In this document: piece by piece, positions 61,785 to 64,000 of the stretch | How the letters are laid out: the number at the start of each line of letters is the position of its first letter | Position numbering within the stretch: position 1 is the first letter of the stretch | NCBI GenBank assembly: GCA_023249675.1 | Contig: JAHFCE010000012.1 | Span: forward strand, 1-64,000 | Source of the DNA: Elusimicrobiota bacterium | GTDB taxonomy: Bacteria > Elusimicrobiota > Elusimicrobia > UBA1565 > UBA9628 | Direction: 5' to 3' | DNA: 64,000 bases | Translations under genes and position numbers: made by a program | The notes under the pieces: model-generated | Seen by the model: the letters and a program-made list of their open reading frames with translations, nothing else | Databases searched by the model: none | Told to the model about the DNA's origin: nothing

Positions 61785-63172
61785 TCGGCGGCCCGCTGTT
61801 CGGCACCGATGGCGTGCGCGGCATCCCCGGTGAGGGCGCGCTCAAGCCTGGGGCCGTGCGCGCTCTCGCTTACCACGCGGCCCGTGTGCTTCTCGAGCGC
61901 CAGGGCGTTCGGATCAACGGCAGCGCCCCGCTCATCGCCGTCGGCCGCGATACGCGCGGTTCCGGACCATCGTTGCTGCGCTGCCTGATTTCGGGCTTCT
62001 CCGCCGCGGGCGTGCGCGTCGCGGACCTTGGCGTCATCCCGACGCCCGCCGTGTCCTACCTGGCCCCGCGGCTCGGCTGCTTTGCCGGCGTCGCGATCTC
62101 GGCGAGCCACAATCCGGCCGAGTATAACGGCATTAAGTTTTTCGACGGCGCGGGCTACAAGATTGGTCCGGATCTCGAGCGCGAGATCGAGCAGCGCATG
62201 ACCCGTCCGCCGGAGCGGCGGCGGCCGAACTTTCATCTCAGGCCTTCCTCCACGTTTCGCCAGGACGCGGCCGCGATCTACATGGACTTCCTCAAGAGCG
62301 CTTTCCCGGCCACGCGCGACCTCGACGGCGTCCGGCTCGTTGTGGATTGCGCCAACGGCGCGGCCGCGGCATTCGCGCCGAAGCTCTTCGCCGGGCTCGG
62401 CGCCGAGGTGTTCGCGATCGGCGTTGCGCCCAACGGCCGGAACATCAACGCGGGTTGCGGCGCGACGGCGACCGAAGCGCTGCGGCGCGAAGTCAAGCGC
62501 CGCCGCGCGCACGCGGGCTTGGCGCTCGACGGCGACGCCGATCGCGCCTTGATCTGCGATGAGCGTGGCAGGCTCCTCGATGGCGACGCGCTGATCGCCG
62601 CGGCGGCTGCGCGCTTGCTGCGGCGCGGCGGACTTAAGGGCGGGAAGGTCGCCGTCACCGTGATGTCGAATTACGGCCTGCTGGCTTACCTGCGCGAGCT
62701 TGGCGTGGACGCGGTCACGACCTCGGTCGGCGACCGGCATGTGACCGAGGCTATCGAGAAGCAAGGCCTGAGCCTCGGCGGCGAGAACTCCGGACATATC
62801 GTGTTCCGAGATTTCGCGCCGACCGGCGACGGCATGTTGACCGGCCTGCAGACCTTCGCCGCCTGGCGGGAGTCGGGCAAGCCGATGAGCGCGCTCGGCC
62901 GGCTCTATACCGCAACACCGCAGGTGTTGCGGGCGATCCGAGTGAAGGGCAAGCCGCCGATCGCGGCGATGAGCCGCACCTCGGCTGCGATCGCGGCGGC
63001 GGTCAAGCGCCTGGAGGGCCGCGGCCGCGTGTTCGTGCGGTACTCGGGCACCGAGCCGGTTCTTCGCGTCCTCGTGGAAGGGCCGCGCGCCGCGGAGAAC
63101 CGAAAGATCGCGGATTTAATCGCCCAAATTTACCAGTCGGAGACGGGAGCCGGAAAGGAGAAACGCGGATGA
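61781..63172 (+). CDS. glmM: Phosphoglucosamine mutase
   Basis: Converts glucosamine-6-phosphate to glucosamine-1-phosphate for UDP-GlcNAc and peptidoglycan. The 463-residue protein has FGTDGVRG at the N-terminus and the phosphoserine loop ISASHNP (Ser109). The metal motif DGDADRAL, the sugar-binding GGENSGHI and the phosphate-binding RYSGTEPVLRVLVEG follow. The start is the GTG at 61781. It is coupled to folP before it and pdxJ after it, with glmS close downstream, so two steps of hexosamine synthesis are co-encoded. Confidence 0.96.
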   Translation: MIGGPLFGTDGVRGIPGEGALKPGAVRALAYHAARVLLERQGVRINGSAPLIAVGRDTRGSGPSLLRCLISGFSAAGVRVADLGVIPTPAVSYLAPRLGCFAGVAISASHNPAEYNGIKFFDGAGYKIGPDLEREIEQRMTRPPERRRPNFHLRPSSTFRQDAAAIYMDFLKSAFPATRDLDGVRLVVDCANGAAAAFAPKLFAGLGAEVFAIGVAPNGRNINAGCGATATEALRREVKRRRAHAGLALDGDADRALICDERGRLLDGDALIAAAAARLLRRGGLKGGKVAVTVMSNYGLLAYLRELGVDAVTTSVGDRHVTEAIEKQGLSLGGENSGHIVFRDFAPTGDGMLTGLQTFAAWRESGKPMSALGRLYTATPQVLRAIRVKGKPPIAAMSRTSAAIAAAVKRLEGRGRVFVRYSGTEPVLRVLVEGPRAAENRKIADLIAQIYQSETGAGKEKRG

Positions 63173-63888
63173 AGACGGAGCTGAAGCTGGGCGTGAACAT
63201 CGACCATATCGCGACGCTGCGCCAGGCGCGGCTCGACATCGATCCCGATCCCGTGCAGGCAGCACAGGTCGCCCGCCAGTCCGGCGCCGACATCATCGTC
63301 TGCCATCTGCGCCGCGACCGTCGCCACATGCAGGACGCGGACATCGTCAAACTCTGCCGCCTCAAGGGCGAGACGCACGTCGAACTCAGCGACGATCCCC
63401 AGATCATCTCCGTGGCGCTCAAGGCGCGCCCGACCTCGGTATGCCTGGTGCCCGAGCGTCCCGGCGAAGTTTCCACCGAAGGCGGCCTTGACCTTGTCCG
63501 TCGCGGCAAGAGCCTTGCGAAGGCCGTCTCCCGGCTCAAGAGGGCCGGCGTTGAGGTCAGCCTTTTCGTCGCGCCCGAAGCCCCGGCTGTGCGCGCCGCC
63601 CGCAATCTCGGCGCCGACATCGTCGAGCTCGACACGAGCGACTACGCGAAGGCGCATTCCAAGCCCAAGCAGAAGCTCGAGCTCGAGCGCCTGGAGCTCG
63701 CTGCGTACATGGCGTGGGAAATGGGCATCGTCGTCCATGCGGGCCACGGCCTCGACTACCACAACGTAGCGCCCGTGGCGCGCATCCCGCATATGTCCGC
63801 TCTCAACATTGGCTTCTCGATCGTCGCCCGTTCCGTATTCGTGGGCCTCAAGAACGCGGTGTCCGAGATGCGCCGGGCCATCGACTAG
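63169..63888 (+). CDS. pdxJ: Pyridoxine 5'-phosphate synthase
   Basis: Condenses 1-deoxyxylulose-5-phosphate with 3-amino-2-oxopropyl phosphate in the DXP-dependent vitamin B6 pathway. The 239-residue barrel begins LGVNIDHIATLRQAR. ICHLRRDRRHMQDADI, HVELSDDPQI and HAGHGLDYHNVAPVA follow, all family signatures. It overlaps glmM by ATGA and ends 3 bases before glmS. Confidence 0.96.
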   Translation: MKTELKLGVNIDHIATLRQARLDIDPDPVQAAQVARQSGADIIVCHLRRDRRHMQDADIVKLCRLKGETHVELSDDPQIISVALKARPTSVCLVPERPGEVSTEGGLDLVRRGKSLAKAVSRLKRAGVEVSLFVAPEAPAVRAARNLGADIVELDTSDYAKAHSKPKQKLELERLELAAYMAWEMGIVVHAGHGLDYHNVAPVARIPHMSALNIGFSIVARSVFVGLKNAVSEMRRAID

Positions 63889-63891
63889 CCG

Positions 63892-64000
63892 ATGTGCGGG
63901 ATTGTCGGCTACGTTGGGCCGAAGCCAGCGGCTCCCCTGCTCATGGAGGGCCTCAAGCGCCTTGAGTACCGGGGCTATGACTCCGCAGGCCTGGCGTCCA
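63892..64000 (+). CDS. glmS: Glucosamine-6-phosphate synthase, N-terminal fragment (cut by window edge)
   Basis: The first 36 codons read [17 protein letters not shown], then [12 protein letters not shown]. This is the Ntn-type glutaminase domain, with the catalytic Cys directly after the initiator Met. The enzyme makes glucosamine-6-phosphate from fructose-6-phosphate and glutamine, the substrate of GlmM encoded just upstream. The rest lies outside the window. Confidence 0.93.
   Translation, partial: MCGIVGYVGPKPAAPLLMEGLKRLEYRGYDSAGLAS

Overview
The window is GC-rich and densely packed, with genes on both strands. Most neighbours are fused into operons by ATGA/GTGA overlaps or gaps of a few bases. 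The gene set (C5-pathway haem genes, GatCAB, PdxJ, PilT, FtsH, ZapA, an HtrA-type protease, D-Ala ligase) fits a free-living Gram-negative-type bacterium. Several proteins have a signal peptide, then a long Ala/Pro-rich spacer, then an unrelated enzyme domain. That style, the gene order and the GC suggest a GC-rich deep-branching lineage. Elusimicrobiota is my best guess, but it is an inference made without any database search. I saw no tRNA, rRNA, CRISPR array, intact insertion sequence or prophage.

Layout. 1-3.7 kb (minus): an operon encoding a small exported Ser/Thr/Cys-rich peptide, then (after a perfect 16-bp hairpin) a membrane-anchored peptide-binding protein, a YcaO enzyme and a histidine kinase cut by the window edge. 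This is the best candidate for an undescribed peptide-maturation and signalling system. 4-7 kb: a secreted protein and a transmembrane Ser/Thr kinase with extracytoplasmic TPRs. 7-9.3 kb: hemB-hemL. 9.3-17.6 kb (minus): a Bax-inhibitor-like protein, an HtrA-type protease, and nadD/yqeK - LytR_C - pilT - cyclic-nucleotide-binding protein - rsfS - argS. 17.7-21.6 kb: a DUF1015 protein, a glycosyltransferase, dusB and a D-hydroxyacid dehydrogenase. 21.6-25.6 kb (minus): a 1130-residue secreted protein with two C-terminal repeats, and a small unknown protein. 25.7-38.7 kb (plus): glgP - pcrA - gatC - TPR protein - gatA - nudix - gatB - beta-propeller/transglutaminase protein - small secreted protein. 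38.7-42.8 kb: an acyltransferase/acyl-ligase and a nuclease-fold protein, divergent. 42.8-49.2 kb (minus): infC-rpmI-rplT-pheS-pheT-zapB-like-zapA-rarA. 49.3-51.2 kb (minus): a RuBisCO-like protein and a TauE/SafE permease. 51.3-56.9 kb: a kinase-like/double-GGDEF protein, a YihY-like protein, a solute:sodium symporter and ddl. 56.9-64 kb: a hybrid histidine kinase, then hpt-ftsH-folP-glmM-pdxJ-glmS (cut by the edge).

Expression signals. At about fifteen transcription-unit heads a TANNNT-like -10 box lies only 5-10 bases before the start codon, often with a TTGACA-like -35 at 17-18 bp. This means leaderless or nearly leaderless mRNAs. Shine-Dalgarno leaders appear mainly before small secreted proteins and inside operons. 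The infC start appears to be a non-canonical AUC. Three convergent gene pairs share a four-base stop-codon overlap.
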